A stretch of DNA of 64,000 nucleotides from Listeria booriae (GTDB lineage: Bacteria > Bacillota > Bacilli > Lactobacillales > Listeriaceae), in contig NZ_JNFA01000011.1 of NCBI RefSeq assembly GCF_000766865.1, positions 496,001 to 560,000 of the forward strand. Reading direction: 5' to 3'. Every line of letters begins with the position of its first letter. The first letter of the stretch is position 1. The translations under genes were made by a program, and so were the position numbers. A model generated the notes under the pieces. That model had not been told where the DNA came from. It saw nothing but the letters and a program-made list of their open reading frames with translations, and made no database searches. Shown here piece by piece: positions 18,110 through 26,479 of the stretch.

Positions 18110-19042
18110 ATGATAAATGAGAGTTCAATTTTAGAGATAGAGAGAAAACCTCTTTTACGTTATGATGAATTGATAAAAAAGATGCAGGATAAAGGGATTC
18201 TGTTTAATATTAAAACGAAAGAAGAGGCTGAAAATACTTTAAAAATTAACACGTATTTTTATAAATTAGGAGCTTTTCGTAAAAATTATGAACAAGATGA
18301 AGAAGGTCAATATAAAAAGCTGGAATTTGCGTATTTAGAAGATCTTGCTATCCTAGATATGAGACTAAGATACATCTTACTTCAAATGTGCCTAGACATT
18401 GAACATTCTTTAAAAACGAGTATTCTCAGAAATATTACGAATGACACTTCGGAAGATGGATATAGTATTATGACAGACTTTTTTGACAAGACGTTGGCTA
18501 CTAAAGATAGGTTATTCGAAAGTGAGATTAAAAAATATAGTGGTGATCAAGTGGACAAAACCCTAATTTATCAAAAATACTACAATGAAACACCTGTATG
18601 GGTTGCGTTAGAATTAATGAATTATGGAGCTTTTACAATGTTTGTGGAATTTTATTTTAAACGGACAAAGATAAATAAAAAAGATTTTAAGTGTGCCAAT
18701 GAATTATTGAAGTATGCAAAGAATATAAGAAATGCCTCCGCGCACAGCAAACCAATAATTCTGTCACTAGATCCAAGAAAACAGCGAAATCAATTTCTGG
18801 CTACATTAGCAAAAGAAATTAAGTTTACAGAAAAACAAATTCGTATAAAAAAATTACATGATATTTTAGCGATTTTTAAATTGCACAAAGTCTATTGTAG
18901 TCAAGGAGTGCACGATAGCAAAATAGAATTATTTAAAGAATATTTCGTAAGATATGACAGAAACCAACATTACTATAATGATAATCTGAATATAAAACGC
19001 TTTTTTTCAGGATTGCGTTTATTGGTTGACAAATTTGTTTGA
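18110..19042 (+). CDS. Abi_2/AbiF-family HEPN protein (abortive infection)
   Basis: A 310-aa protein of the Abi_2 (AbiD/AbiF) family. The N-terminal half has the family start ([17 protein letters not shown], then [11 protein letters not shown]) and the central [20 protein letters not shown] helix. The HEPN ribonuclease motif R-x4-H is at RNASAH, Arg207 to His212, in [13 protein letters not shown]. Such proteins cut RNA on phage infection and are considered related to the HEPN nucleases of Cas13. The composition is clearly more AT-rich than the flanking metabolic genes, which suggests transfer. A small RNA gene with its own promoter follows directly. Confidence 0.88.
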   Translation: MINESSILEIERKPLLRYDELIKKMQDKGILFNIKTKEEAENTLKINTYFYKLGAFRKNYEQDEEGQYKKLEFAYLEDLAILDMRLRYILLQMCLDIEHSLKTSILRNITNDTSEDGYSIMTDFFDKTLATKDRLFESEIKKYSGDQVDKTLIYQKYYNETPVWVALELMNYGAFTMFVEFYFKRTKINKKDFKCANELLKYAKNIRNASAHSKPIILSLDPRKQRNQFLATLAKEIKFTEKQIRIKKLHDILAIFKLHKVYCSQGVHDSKIELFKEYFVRYDRNQHYYNDNLNIKRFFSGLRLLVDKFV

Positions 19043-19054
19043 TATTGGTATTAT
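19026..19054 (+). promoter_or_regulatory. Promoter of the Abi-associated ncRNA
   Basis: TTGACA (19026-19031), exactly 17 bp, TATTAT (19049-19054). The -35 lies inside the last codons of the HEPN gene, whose stop is at 19040-19042. Confidence 0.8.
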
Positions 19055-19060
19055 TTATTT

Positions 19061-19155
19061 AAGGAATGGGATTGAAATCCCGCAAGCTGATTGTTCGCAT
19101 GATGTCTTGTATAGCACGAATTGAAAAACACATACCTTTGAGGTATGTGTTTTTC
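19061..19155 (+). ncRNA. AbiF-linked small structured RNA
   Basis: A ~95-nt RNA from the promoter above to a strong terminator: 14-bp stem AAAAACACATACCT/AGGTATGTGTTTTT (19124-19137 and 19141-19154), three-base loop. The 5' part folds as GGGAT-TGAA-ATCCC (19068-19081); CAAG (19083) and CTTG (19106), and TTCG with CGAA, allow further or pseudoknot pairing. No open frame. A conserved abiF RNA motif downstream of abiF genes in Firmicutes is known; placement and size fit, but I could not check the covariance model. Confidence 0.7.
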
Positions 19156-19275
19156 TGTGTATATAGCCTTTTTACAGAATATAATTAATGCGAAAAAAGT
19201 GTAACGCTATCTCCCGTTTTGAACTCCAATTTTAAGGGTATTTTCAAGTATGCTATTTGAAAAGGATGGGTGACG

Positions 19276-19986
19276 ATGCTTTATAAATCGGATCAGGAGA
19301 AATTAGATATATATCGCATGAGCCAGCTTTTGGACAACTTTCCGAACTATTGTTTTTTTGAAGAGGTGAAGTCTAAGAAGCGGGTGACTTTAGATGTAGA
19401 TACGTATTTGTACTACATACATTCGGGATATTTTGTTAATTATTTAGGTGTTCAGGAAGAGGAGAAGCGTACTTTTGTGGCGATTTTGCATGCGGGTGAT
19501 GATGTTGGAATGGGGAATTTCTTTAAGATTGAGCGCGCGGATTATATTAACGAACTTCAAGCGATTACGAATAGTAGCTTAATCAAGATAGATAAGGAGT
19601 TTTTCATATCGGTTTTGGAGCAACATGAGGAATTGATTTCGAACGTCTTTGTGAAAATTCAGCAGGAATTGGAGTACTTGCGGCGGGCGCAAATTTTGAG
19701 TATTATTCCGATTGAAAAGTATGTGAAATACATGTTGCATTTGTTCAGCAAAGCGATGGGGATGCCCAGTGGCGGGGAAATTGTACTGCCAAAAGAAATC
19801 ACGCGTAGGTATTTGAGTAACTTATCGAATATTAGTATGACTCCGATTAATGAAACTTTCAGCAAATTGGAACGCGACGGGATTATCCGAGGAGATGATG
19901 GCGTTATTTCGATTCTAGACCATGTGCTACTAGATGAAGAAGTGAGTGTTTTTTCATCGGTTGTAGGGGGGAATCGGGATGCCTGA
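19276..19986 (+). CDS. Crp/Fnr-family transcription regulator (first of pair)
   Basis: 236 aa. A cyclic-nucleotide-binding-type beta barrel (about 20-120), a long dimerisation helix, and a C-terminal winged helix with ITRRYLSNLSNISMTPINETFSKLERDGII. Listeria species carry many such PrfA-like proteins of unknown ligand. ATG at 19276 is nine bases after AAAGGA; GTG at 19270 is possible. It overlaps the next regulator gene by eight bases, so they form one unit. Confidence 0.85.
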   Translation: MLYKSDQEKLDIYRMSQLLDNFPNYCFFEEVKSKKRVTLDVDTYLYYIHSGYFVNYLGVQEEEKRTFVAILHAGDDVGMGNFFKIERADYINELQAITNSSLIKIDKEFFISVLEQHEELISNVFVKIQQELEYLRRAQILSIIPIEKYVKYMLHLFSKAMGMPSGGEIVLPKEITRRYLSNLSNISMTPINETFSKLERDGIIRGDDGVISILDHVLLDEEVSVFSSVVGGNRDA

Positions 19987-20695
19987 GTTATTATCGTACT
20001 TAATGGAAAAGATGAATGATGCTAATTCGGATGATTGGCAAGAAGTTGAAAAATTAAATACAGCGTTTTTTGAAATTTTGCAATCAGCTGGTGATGAGAA
20101 GGCGATAGAGTACGTGGAAGTAAAGCCTGGTGAGGTATTGTCATCCATTCAAGGGCAGCAAATTTATTATTTGGTTCAAGGAAGCTTCATGGAACTGATT
20201 GAGAACGCGAAAGGAAAGCCGACCTATTACGTTCAGAAAAGGCCGCTACACACGTTTTATGGTGCGGGTCTGATTCGGCCGCGGACGATTTTTCACTTGA
20301 ATAGTACATTGAAGGCGATGGAGAACAGTGCGGTTTACAAGATTGATCCGTATTTTTTTAAAGAATATTTAGATAAGAACCTGTTTTTCTATGCGATATA
20401 TGGCTTACAGCACACGAACGCGATGGAATTAGCGGAGGCGCAAATCATTCATTTAAGCCAATCAAAAGAGGAGCGGGTGCGGCTGTTAATCGAGCATTTA
20501 AGCGAGAACTTTGGGAAACCGACGAGCGAGGGGCTTGCGCTACCTGAAATTGTGACGGCAAGCTTTATTGCGCGCAATACGGGTGCTACGCGAGCATACA
20601 CATCGGCCTTAATAAAAAAATACGAAGCAGAGCAGAAAATAAAAACGATTGATAGACAGTTTTATGTATGCACGAAAAAAGAGTCTACCGATTAG
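19979..20695 (+). CDS. Crp/Fnr-family transcription regulator (second of pair)
   Basis: 238 aa, same architecture as its neighbour but only distantly similar: sensor barrel (~35-130), helix, then a winged helix with ASFIARNTGATRAYTSALIKKYE as recognition region. The barrel lacks the phosphate-binding cassette of cAMP receptors, so cAMP is unlikely as ligand. The gene starts inside the end of the previous one. It converges on the WxL gene at 20746; the pair might control the nearby surface-protein genes, but nothing in the sequence proves this. Confidence 0.8.
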   Translation: MPELLSYLMEKMNDANSDDWQEVEKLNTAFFEILQSAGDEKAIEYVEVKPGEVLSSIQGQQIYYLVQGSFMELIENAKGKPTYYVQKRPLHTFYGAGLIRPRTIFHLNSTLKAMENSAVYKIDPYFFKEYLDKNLFFYAIYGLQHTNAMELAEAQIIHLSQSKEERVRLLIEHLSENFGKPTSEGLALPEIVTASFIARNTGATRAYTSALIKKYEAEQKIKTIDRQFYVCTKKESTD

Positions 20696-20735
20696 GATTC
20701 AAGCGCAAAGATCCTGATTGGTAGACTCTTTTTTT
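20675..20735. terminator. Bidirectional terminator between Crp-like and WxL genes
   Basis: AAAAAAGAGTCTACCGATTAGGAT pairs with ATCCTGATTGGTAGACTCTTTTTTT with one mismatch. The left arm overlaps the last codons of the regulator; T-runs exist in both directions. Confidence 0.85.
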
Positions 20736-20745
20736 GGTGAGGAGG

Positions 20746-21429
20746 TTATTCAGCGGAAGGAGAGGTTTCTAGTGTCCAAGTGATAGAAGAATCGTAGTCA
20801 CCTGCTAAGTTACCTGCGGGGACATGGAGTGTTACGTTTTCGTTTGCTCCTGCTGTACCTGAGTAAACGTCAATCCAAGTTCCCATACCAGCGTTTGTAG
20901 CTGCTTGGAATACTGGTTGTGCGCTACTGTTTAATGTTACGTCAGAAGCTGTAGGCGCTGTTGATTGATTATCAGCTTGTGTGCGAACTTGACCATTTTT
21001 AAATGACATTTCGGCACCTTTTAGTACGTTGTCGCCATCTTTGAAATCAGTGGCACTCGCGGTTAATACCCAACCATCACCATTACCACGTTTATCGGTC
21101 ACTTGGATGTATGGATTAGTATTTAAAGCTTTGTAGGTTTCGCTAGTACCAGAGACCTTTTGCGTACCAAAATCAATGTTGGAAAGGAAGTCAATGGTCA
21201 ATTCTCCGCTGTTTCCTGTCCCTGGGTTTGTTGGGTCAGCTGGATCTGGAGTGGCTGGGGTTGGGCTATCGGGGTCAAGTGGGTTGAGGGGGGTTACGGG
21301 GCTATCGTCTGCCTCTAACGTGATCTTACCAGTAGATGTGGTGGTATCCGCGGATGCGAGTGTGCTAGCTCCAAAAAGTCCTGCGACAGTGATGACTCCG
21401 ATAGTGGCGATTTTTGCAAATGTATTCAT
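20746..21429 (-). CDS. WxL-domain cell-surface protein (small)
   Basis: 227 aa, secreted. Signal peptide of ~28 residues (ends TLASADT), a proline/aspartate linker with repeated PxxPxxP units, then a WxL domain with both signature tryptophans (GWVLTASATDF; ITWTLETSP at the end) that binds peptidoglycan non-covalently. The start is ATG at 21429 behind GAGG; the ATG at 21444 has no ribosome binding site. Lies 86 bp downstream of a second WxL gene on the same strand, forming a minimal WxL locus without the usual DUF916 membrane partner. Confidence 0.88.
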   Translation of the reverse strand: MNTFAKIATIGVITVAGLFGASTLASADTTTSTGKITLEADDSPVTPLNPLDPDSPTPATPDPADPTNPGTGNSGELTIDFLSNIDFGTQKVSGTSETYKALNTNPYIQVTDKRGNGDGWVLTASATDFKDGDNVLKGAEMSFKNGQVRTQADNQSTAPTASDVTLNSSAQPVFQAATNAGMGTWIDVYSGTAGANENVTLHVPAGNLAGDYDSSITWTLETSPSAE

Positions 21430-21515
21430 TCTTGTATTCCTCATTTCTAAAATTTTTTCGTGCGGTGGTACATTGTGTTACTTGGTTGGCAACACCCCTT
21501 TCAATGTGATTTTGG

Positions 21516-23324
21516 TTACGGTGCGTCGGTGAGTGTCCAATTGAGTTCACCAGAATAGCTTTCGGCGTAGCCCTCACCAGCCTTCACTTTTAGAAAAATA
21601 CCGGTGTTTTCTGGCCACGTGATGTTGACCTGCGTGTCCGTGCTATTTGGCGTGTACTGGTAAACGTCGAGGTATTGATTGGTGAGCGTTGTTTCGGTGC
21701 CGTTTTCAGCCTTGTAAATGAGACCTTCGGATAAAGTGTGGCCGCTACTGCCTTGCATTTTGCTTGGAGTTGCAACGCTTAGTCGCCATGGTGTTTTTGT
21801 CGTGCGGGTGTCATTTACTTGGATGCTCCAGTCTTCGGTTGGCTTGTAGAGCTGTGTTGTGGAAGTGATTTTATGGGTGCCAAAGTTGATGGATTCTGAC
21901 ATATTTCCGAGTTCTAAGATGCTCATTTGGACGGAGACGTTGGCAGTATTACGCGAGTTTCCGACCGCATCGTCCATGATGATAAGGTAGTTGGCGCTTT
22001 CTGATTGGGTGAAAGAGACGTCTGGGTTGGCAGGGCCGTTGTACATGACTTCTTGGGTGTCTTGATTGATGATTTTGTAGGTATGGGCGGATTGGAGCGT
22101 GCCTCGGGACGATTGATTGAGATAGTGCAAGTCAAAGTAGGTGTCACTTGTTGGGTCGAAGGGGTTGATGACTGTGGTGTGCGTGGTGGTTGGGATTGTT
22201 GTTTTGGATGCTAGCTGGTAATTAGTGACGAATGTGTTGGTGTAACGGGCAGAACCATCTGTATTCGTCAATGTCAGTGAATTCGCGTTGTTAGCACTTA
22301 GTTGGTTGTTTGAAAATTTAAAAGTAAGTGATGACTGGGTGATGGCATCAGGGATGATACCTGTGAGTTTGTTCGAGTTAAGGTAGAACATTTCTAAAGA
22401 CGACGCGGATGCAAATTCTGCTGGAATTGTACCTGAGAGTTCATTGAAGGCTAGATTTAGTGACTCAAGTTGTGGTAAAGTCGCGAGTTCCTTTGGTAGT
22501 CCACCAGAAAGTTGTGATTCTACGAGGTAAATCGATTTTAAGTTTGTCGCGTCGGCGAGTTCTTTGGGGATTTCACCAGTAATTAAGTTATCGTAAAGTG
22601 ATAAAGTTTCTAAACTGGATAAATTGCCAAGTGAAGCTGGGAGTTGACCTTCTAGGCTGGTTTCTCCGATATTTATAGTTTTTAGTTTGCTAAGAGAACC
22701 GATGGATGTTGGTAATGAGCCAGAAATGCCGTATCCTCTAAGTGAGAGTGAGGATAGTTCTGTTAAATATTCGATGCCAGGTGGAATGCTTCCGTTGATA
22801 TCACTAAGGTTTATATTAGTGATTTGCTTGAGATCGCCAAATGTTAATGTCGAACCGATTGTTTTACTTGGAATTTGGCGAGCAATTTCGTTGATGAGCC
22901 ATTGTTGGTTGTCAAAGTCGGAGGCATAGACGATGTCGGCGTCAGGTTTGCTTGCTTTGAGGTTCTTTGTCGCTGGTTTTGATTCATTAGTTTTTGGTGC
23001 TGGGGGCGAGGTTGGTGATGATTCGGTTTCGTTCTTTTCTGTGATGGCGTCAGGTTCGAGTATTGTGTCCTCTTGCTCGGTTTCGGTCGTTGGTTCTTCT
23101 GGGACGACGGCTTCTGCTGTTTCTTCGGTTAGGGCTGAATCGGGAACTTCTGCTGTTTCCGCGATTTCGTTGCTGGTTTCTGCTGTTTCGTCAGGCGTTT
23201 CTGTGGTGTCTTGTGGGGGTTCTTCGATGGTTGGGGAATCTACGGTGGAAGCAGATGGTGTGCTGATCATCCCGAACGGCAGAATGAGGGCTACGAGTAA
23301 CATCGATATTCGTTTTTTGAACAT
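21516..23324 (-). CDS. Surface protein with plant-type leucine-rich repeats and WxL domain
   Basis: 602 aa. Signal peptide, a ~100-residue Glu/Thr/Pro-rich stalk, then about seven leucine-rich repeats (~150-330) of 23-24 residues with the pattern LxxLxLxxNxLSGxIPxxL, followed by a beta-rich region and a C-terminal WxL domain (TPWRLSVATP; ELNWTLTDAP). GxIP repeats define the plant-specific LRR class and are uncommon in bacteria. Probably an adhesin or polymer-binding protein. ATG at 23324 follows AGAGGTGA. Confidence 0.88.
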   Translation of the reverse strand: MFKKRISMLLVALILPFGMISTPSASTVDSPTIEEPPQDTTETPDETAETSNEIAETAEVPDSALTEETAEAVVPEEPTTETEQEDTILEPDAITEKNETESSPTSPPAPKTNESKPATKNLKASKPDADIVYASDFDNQQWLINEIARQIPSKTIGSTLTFGDLKQITNINLSDINGSIPPGIEYLTELSSLSLRGYGISGSLPTSIGSLSKLKTINIGETSLEGQLPASLGNLSSLETLSLYDNLITGEIPKELADATNLKSIYLVESQLSGGLPKELATLPQLESLNLAFNELSGTIPAEFASASSLEMFYLNSNKLTGIIPDAITQSSLTFKFSNNQLSANNANSLTLTNTDGSARYTNTFVTNYQLASKTTIPTTTHTTVINPFDPTSDTYFDLHYLNQSSRGTLQSAHTYKIINQDTQEVMYNGPANPDVSFTQSESANYLIIMDDAVGNSRNTANVSVQMSILELGNMSESINFGTHKITSTTQLYKPTEDWSIQVNDTRTTKTPWRLSVATPSKMQGSSGHTLSEGLIYKAENGTETTLTNQYLDVYQYTPNSTDTQVNITWPENTGIFLKVKAGEGYAESYSGELNWTLTDAP

Positions 23325-23467
23325 ATGAATCACCTCTATTCAAAATGGTTGTATTGGAACCGTTATTTACAGTGAATAGCATAACATATTCAGGTTTTCA
23401 CAATTCGGGACGGAAAAAGTCAAATATGGGTAGCGGAAAATAATTTTTATAGTACATATTCGTTTTT

Positions 23468-23506
23468 ATGTACTTTGAAAAGTATATTTTGGACATAAAT
23501 ACAGTT
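23468..23506. promoter_or_regulatory. Inverted repeat in the gap before the TetR gene
   Basis: TTTATGTAC and GGACATAAA face each other across an AT-rich centre, a possible operator. The rest of 23334-23615 is AT-rich and holds only the promoters of the diverging genes, which I cannot place securely. Confidence 0.3.
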
Positions 23507-23615
23507 TTATGAAGTTTTTCCAAACAATTATATTTTTTATGTTTGCTTGCGTCTTGGGGCGCTTTGGTTTACATTAGTCATAGCGGGAATAAATGCGGAA
23601 AGAGGGCGATGTCAG

Positions 23616-24143
23616 ATGAAAAAGCAAGAGTTAGTGAATGCAGCGATACAAGTGATTCAAGCAGAAGGAATACAAAAGCTAAGTCTTGCCAAAATTGCAG
23701 AGGTAGTAGGTATTACAAAGCCAGCAATCTTCCATTATTTCAAGAATAAGCAGGATTTAATGCGGGCTGTGACGGAGTTTACGGTGGTAGAATATGAACA
23801 AACAATTGCTGCAGAATATGATAAATTGCCAGAAAATGATGATTTACGCCATGTCCATGCTTTTTTATATGGGAATTTGCGTCAACTGAATGATTCGGAA
23901 CTTGTGAAAATCCACGCGGCGTCGATGGAGGTATTGGTTTCGGATGATGAGGCGAAGAAAGTTTGGCAAAATGTGTACGAACGGGAATTTGCAAAACTTG
24001 TGCCTGAAATCGGTGACATTCAGGCGGATTTGTTGAGTGTAGCGCTAGATGGTATGTGGTACGGCGCGATGTGTGGCGTTTGGGACGCGAGTCGTGCGGC
24101 TAGTATCGTGGAGTACTTAGAACGTATAATTAAAAAAGAGTGA
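23616..24143 (+). CDS. TetR-family transcription regulator
   Basis: 175 aa. N-terminal helix-turn-helix (AAIQVIQAEGIQKLSLAKIAEVVGITKPAIFHYFKNK, quoted in part: SLAKIAEVVGITKPAIFHYF), followed by a helical ligand domain ending in YLERIIKK. ATG at 23616 is nine bases after AGAGGG; an upstream extension to 23547 has no start signal. Target unknown; it may act on its own promoter or on the MarR-dioxygenase unit downstream. Confidence 0.88.
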   Translation: MKKQELVNAAIQVIQAEGIQKLSLAKIAEVVGITKPAIFHYFKNKQDLMRAVTEFTVVEYEQTIAAEYDKLPENDDLRHVHAFLYGNLRQLNDSELVKIHAASMEVLVSDDEAKKVWQNVYEREFAKLVPEIGDIQADLLSVALDGMWYGAMCGVWDASRAASIVEYLERIIKKE

Positions 24144-24159
24144 ATCCTTGCTTTTTTTA

Positions 24160-24177
24160 TAGTTTAGAACTAAACTA
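24160..24177. promoter_or_regulatory. Perfect 18-bp palindrome, MarR operator
   Basis: TAGTTTAGAACTAAACTA, symmetrical, 15 bp before the marR-type start codon and next to its ribosome binding site. It is the natural binding site for the MarR protein encoded downstream (autorepression, inferred). Confidence 0.7.
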
Positions 24178-24192
24178 AAGGAGTGAATCGAG

Positions 24193-24609
24193 ATGGTGAA
24201 AAAAGAACAACGACTGGGCGTGCTTTTGTGGTTCCGAATTAGTCGTTTTTACAATCGTAATATTAAGCTGACGAATCAAAACTTGAAAAAGGCGAACCTT
24301 TCGATGGCTCAATTTGATGTCATTGCGCAGCTTGGTGCTACGGAGGAAAGTACGCAGAAGGCTTTGGCTGATCGGCTTGTTGTGACGAAGGGAAATATCA
24401 CGCAATTGTTAGCAAAGCTTGAGATGCAAGGACTTATTTGTAGAAGGAAACAAGGCAAGGAAAAATATATCGCGCTAACGGAACTAGGACGCCAATGTTA
24501 TGCGGAGAATGTTCCGGCGCAGGAAGCGTTTCAGCAATCGCAATTTGATAAACTGACGCGTGACGAGCAAAAACAGTTACTAGAGTTATTAAAAAAATTA
24601 GATAGCTAA
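24193..24609 (+). CDS. MarR-family repressor
   Basis: 138 aa winged-helix regulator: LSMAQFDVIAQLG, recognition segment LADRLVVTKGNITQLLAKLE, wing near RRKQGKEKYIALTELG. Four to twelve bases before the dioxygenase gene, as with MhqR-type repressors that sense quinones or electrophiles and control glyoxalase-fold dioxygenases. It has no conserved cysteine in a sensing position, so ligand binding is more likely than thiol oxidation. Confidence 0.88.
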   Translation: MVKKEQRLGVLLWFRISRFYNRNIKLTNQNLKKANLSMAQFDVIAQLGATEESTQKALADRLVVTKGNITQLLAKLEMQGLICRRKQGKEKYIALTELGRQCYAENVPAQEAFQQSQFDKLTRDEQKQLLELLKKLDS

Positions 24610-24621
24610 GGAGTGTTAATT

Positions 24622-25581
24622 ATGCGGTTAAAGGGATTACATCATATTTCGATGATTACAGGAAATGCACGGGCGAATTTTGATTTTTATACGAAGGTTC
24701 TTGGATTGCGATTAGTGAAGAAAACGGTGAATCAGGATAGTCCTTATACGTATCACTTATATTATGCGGATGAGATTGGAAATCCAGGTACGACGCTTAC
24801 TTTCTTTGAAATTCCGGATGCGATTCGTGGGAGTAAAGGCTACAATTCGATTGCGCGTGTTGGTTTGCGGGTACCAAGTGATGAGGCGCTAGCTTATTGG
24901 GAAGAGCGTTTAACAATGTTTCACGTGAAACATAGTGGTGTTTATGAGCAGTTCGACCGGAATGTGTTAGATTTTGAAGATGTTGATGGCTTGTCTGTTC
25001 AATTAATTTCGGACCGTCGAAATGAAGGCGTTGCTGGTGGGACGCCCTGGGAAGGTAGCCCGGTTCCGAGCGAGTTTGCGATAATTGGATTGGGGCCTGT
25101 TCTGTTTTCTACATTGAAGAAGGAGAAGACCGATCGTGTGTTGTCGAAAGTGCTTGGTTTTGACCGTATGGGTGCGTTTGAGGATGACGAAAAGTTGGTT
25201 ACTGTTTTTCAAGTTGGCGAAGGTGGTAATGGAGCGGAAGTTCAGTTAGAAGGAAACTTTAAGGATGCGCATGCTGTGGAAGGTATCGGAAGTGTACATC
25301 ATGTGGCGTTTCGTGTGGAAGATGACGCGGAGTTGCGTGAATGGGTGGAGTATATTCAAGATTTAGGGTACCCGAATTCTGGTTTTGTAGACCGTCATTA
25401 CTTCCATTCGCTTTATTTTAGAGAGGAAAATGGGATTTTGATTGAGCTTGCAACGGATGGGCCGGGCTTTAAGACGGATTTTGAGAAAGAGCGGGGTACG
25501 TATGTGGAGTTGCCACCTGCTTTAGAAAATCGTCGTGCAGAGATTGAAGCGCATTTAACAGAACTTGATACGGACATCTAA
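24622..25581 (+). CDS. Ring-cleaving dioxygenase, VOC/glyoxalase fold (MhqO-like)
   Basis: 319 aa with two vicinal-oxygen-chelate modules. Metal ligands are expected from GLHHISMITG near the start, SVHHVAFRV in the second half, and the glutamate in NGILIELATDG. Related enzymes (B. subtilis MhqO) help remove quinones and hydroquinones. ATG at 24622 follows AAGGAG; the GTG at 24613 overlaps that site. In one unit with the marR gene. Confidence 0.87.
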   Translation: MRLKGLHHISMITGNARANFDFYTKVLGLRLVKKTVNQDSPYTYHLYYADEIGNPGTTLTFFEIPDAIRGSKGYNSIARVGLRVPSDEALAYWEERLTMFHVKHSGVYEQFDRNVLDFEDVDGLSVQLISDRRNEGVAGGTPWEGSPVPSEFAIIGLGPVLFSTLKKEKTDRVLSKVLGFDRMGAFEDDEKLVTVFQVGEGGNGAEVQLEGNFKDAHAVEGIGSVHHVAFRVEDDAELREWVEYIQDLGYPNSGFVDRHYFHSLYFREENGILIELATDGPGFKTDFEKERGTYVELPPALENRRAEIEAHLTELDTDI

Positions 25582-25647
25582 TTATTAGCAAAAATATGCC
25601 ATCTCGCTTATGATGGAGATAACATAATCATAGGTGGTGGAAACAGG

Positions 25648-26418
25648 ATGACAGAAATTCAAAATGAAGGCGTTGCTAATGAAAATTGTCCTCGTTTAGA
25701 ACGGTTTTTGGTTTCAAGTAAGCGTGATGTTCCGGCGATGTTGATTTTTCCTGGTGGAGCTTATGAAATGCGGGCTGACCATGAAGGAAAACCTGTTGCG
25801 GAGTGGTTGAATAGTATTGGTATTGCAGCTTTTGTGGTTCATTATCGTGTTGCGCCGTATAAACATCCAATACCATTAGAAGATGCAAAATGGGCGATAA
25901 GGACAGTGCGACATCGTGCGGAAGATTGGGGTATTGATCCAGCGCGTGTTGGTGTGCTTGGTTTTTCGGCAGGTGGACATTTGGCGTCGACGCTAGCGAC
26001 TCATTTTGAGGACGGGCTGCCAGATGCGGATGATCCGATGCAACAGTATAGCACGAGACCTGATGTGTTGGTGTTAGGATATCCAGTTATTACGATGCGG
26101 GAATCGACACATAATGGCAGTAAACACAATCTTTTAGGTGATAAACCAACGAAGCAACAGATTTTGGAGCTGTCTAACGAGTTGCATGTATCGAATCATA
26201 CGCCACCGACATTTTTGTGGCATACGGAAAATGATGAATCGGTATCGGTGAATAATAGTTTTATTTTTGCGGCGGCGCTTCAAAGGCACAATATTCCTCA
26301 TTCGTTGCATACATTTGAGCGTGGGGAGCACGGATTGGGCTTGGCGCCGTATAATCAAGAGGCTAGAATGTGGCCTAAACTATGTGAAAACTGGTTAAAA
26401 GTGCGAAACTTCATTTAA
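25648..26418 (+). CDS. Alpha/beta hydrolase (acetyl-esterase type)
   Basis: 256 aa cytosolic esterase. FPGGAYEMRADHEGKP forms the oxyanion HGG-like loop; nucleophile Ser in GFSAGGHLAS (~110); the histidine in ERGEHGLGLAPY, with an aspartate upstream in HTENDESVSV. This is the BD-FAE/acetylxylan-esterase-like group of carbohydrate or short-chain esterases. No signal peptide. Lies 66 bp downstream of the dioxygenase and may share its transcript. Confidence 0.85.
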   Translation: MTEIQNEGVANENCPRLERFLVSSKRDVPAMLIFPGGAYEMRADHEGKPVAEWLNSIGIAAFVVHYRVAPYKHPIPLEDAKWAIRTVRHRAEDWGIDPARVGVLGFSAGGHLASTLATHFEDGLPDADDPMQQYSTRPDVLVLGYPVITMRESTHNGSKHNLLGDKPTKQQILELSNELHVSNHTPPTFLWHTENDESVSVNNSFIFAAALQRHNIPHSLHTFERGEHGLGLAPYNQEARMWPKLCENWLKVRNFI

Positions 26419-26479
26419 CTTTTGGCGAAAAAGTGGTACAATTTTAAGTGGGAAGTTAATATTTCGAGGAGGCAATACT

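Noticed and set aside
19068-19081. GGGATTGAAATCCC as a CRISPR repeat
   Set aside because: Single occurrence with no spacers and no cas genes; better explained as a hairpin of the Abi-linked RNA.
23334-23615. Regulatory RNA in the AT-rich gap before the TetR gene
   Set aside because: No terminator-like hairpin with T-run and no conserved motif; only a weak inverted repeat was kept.
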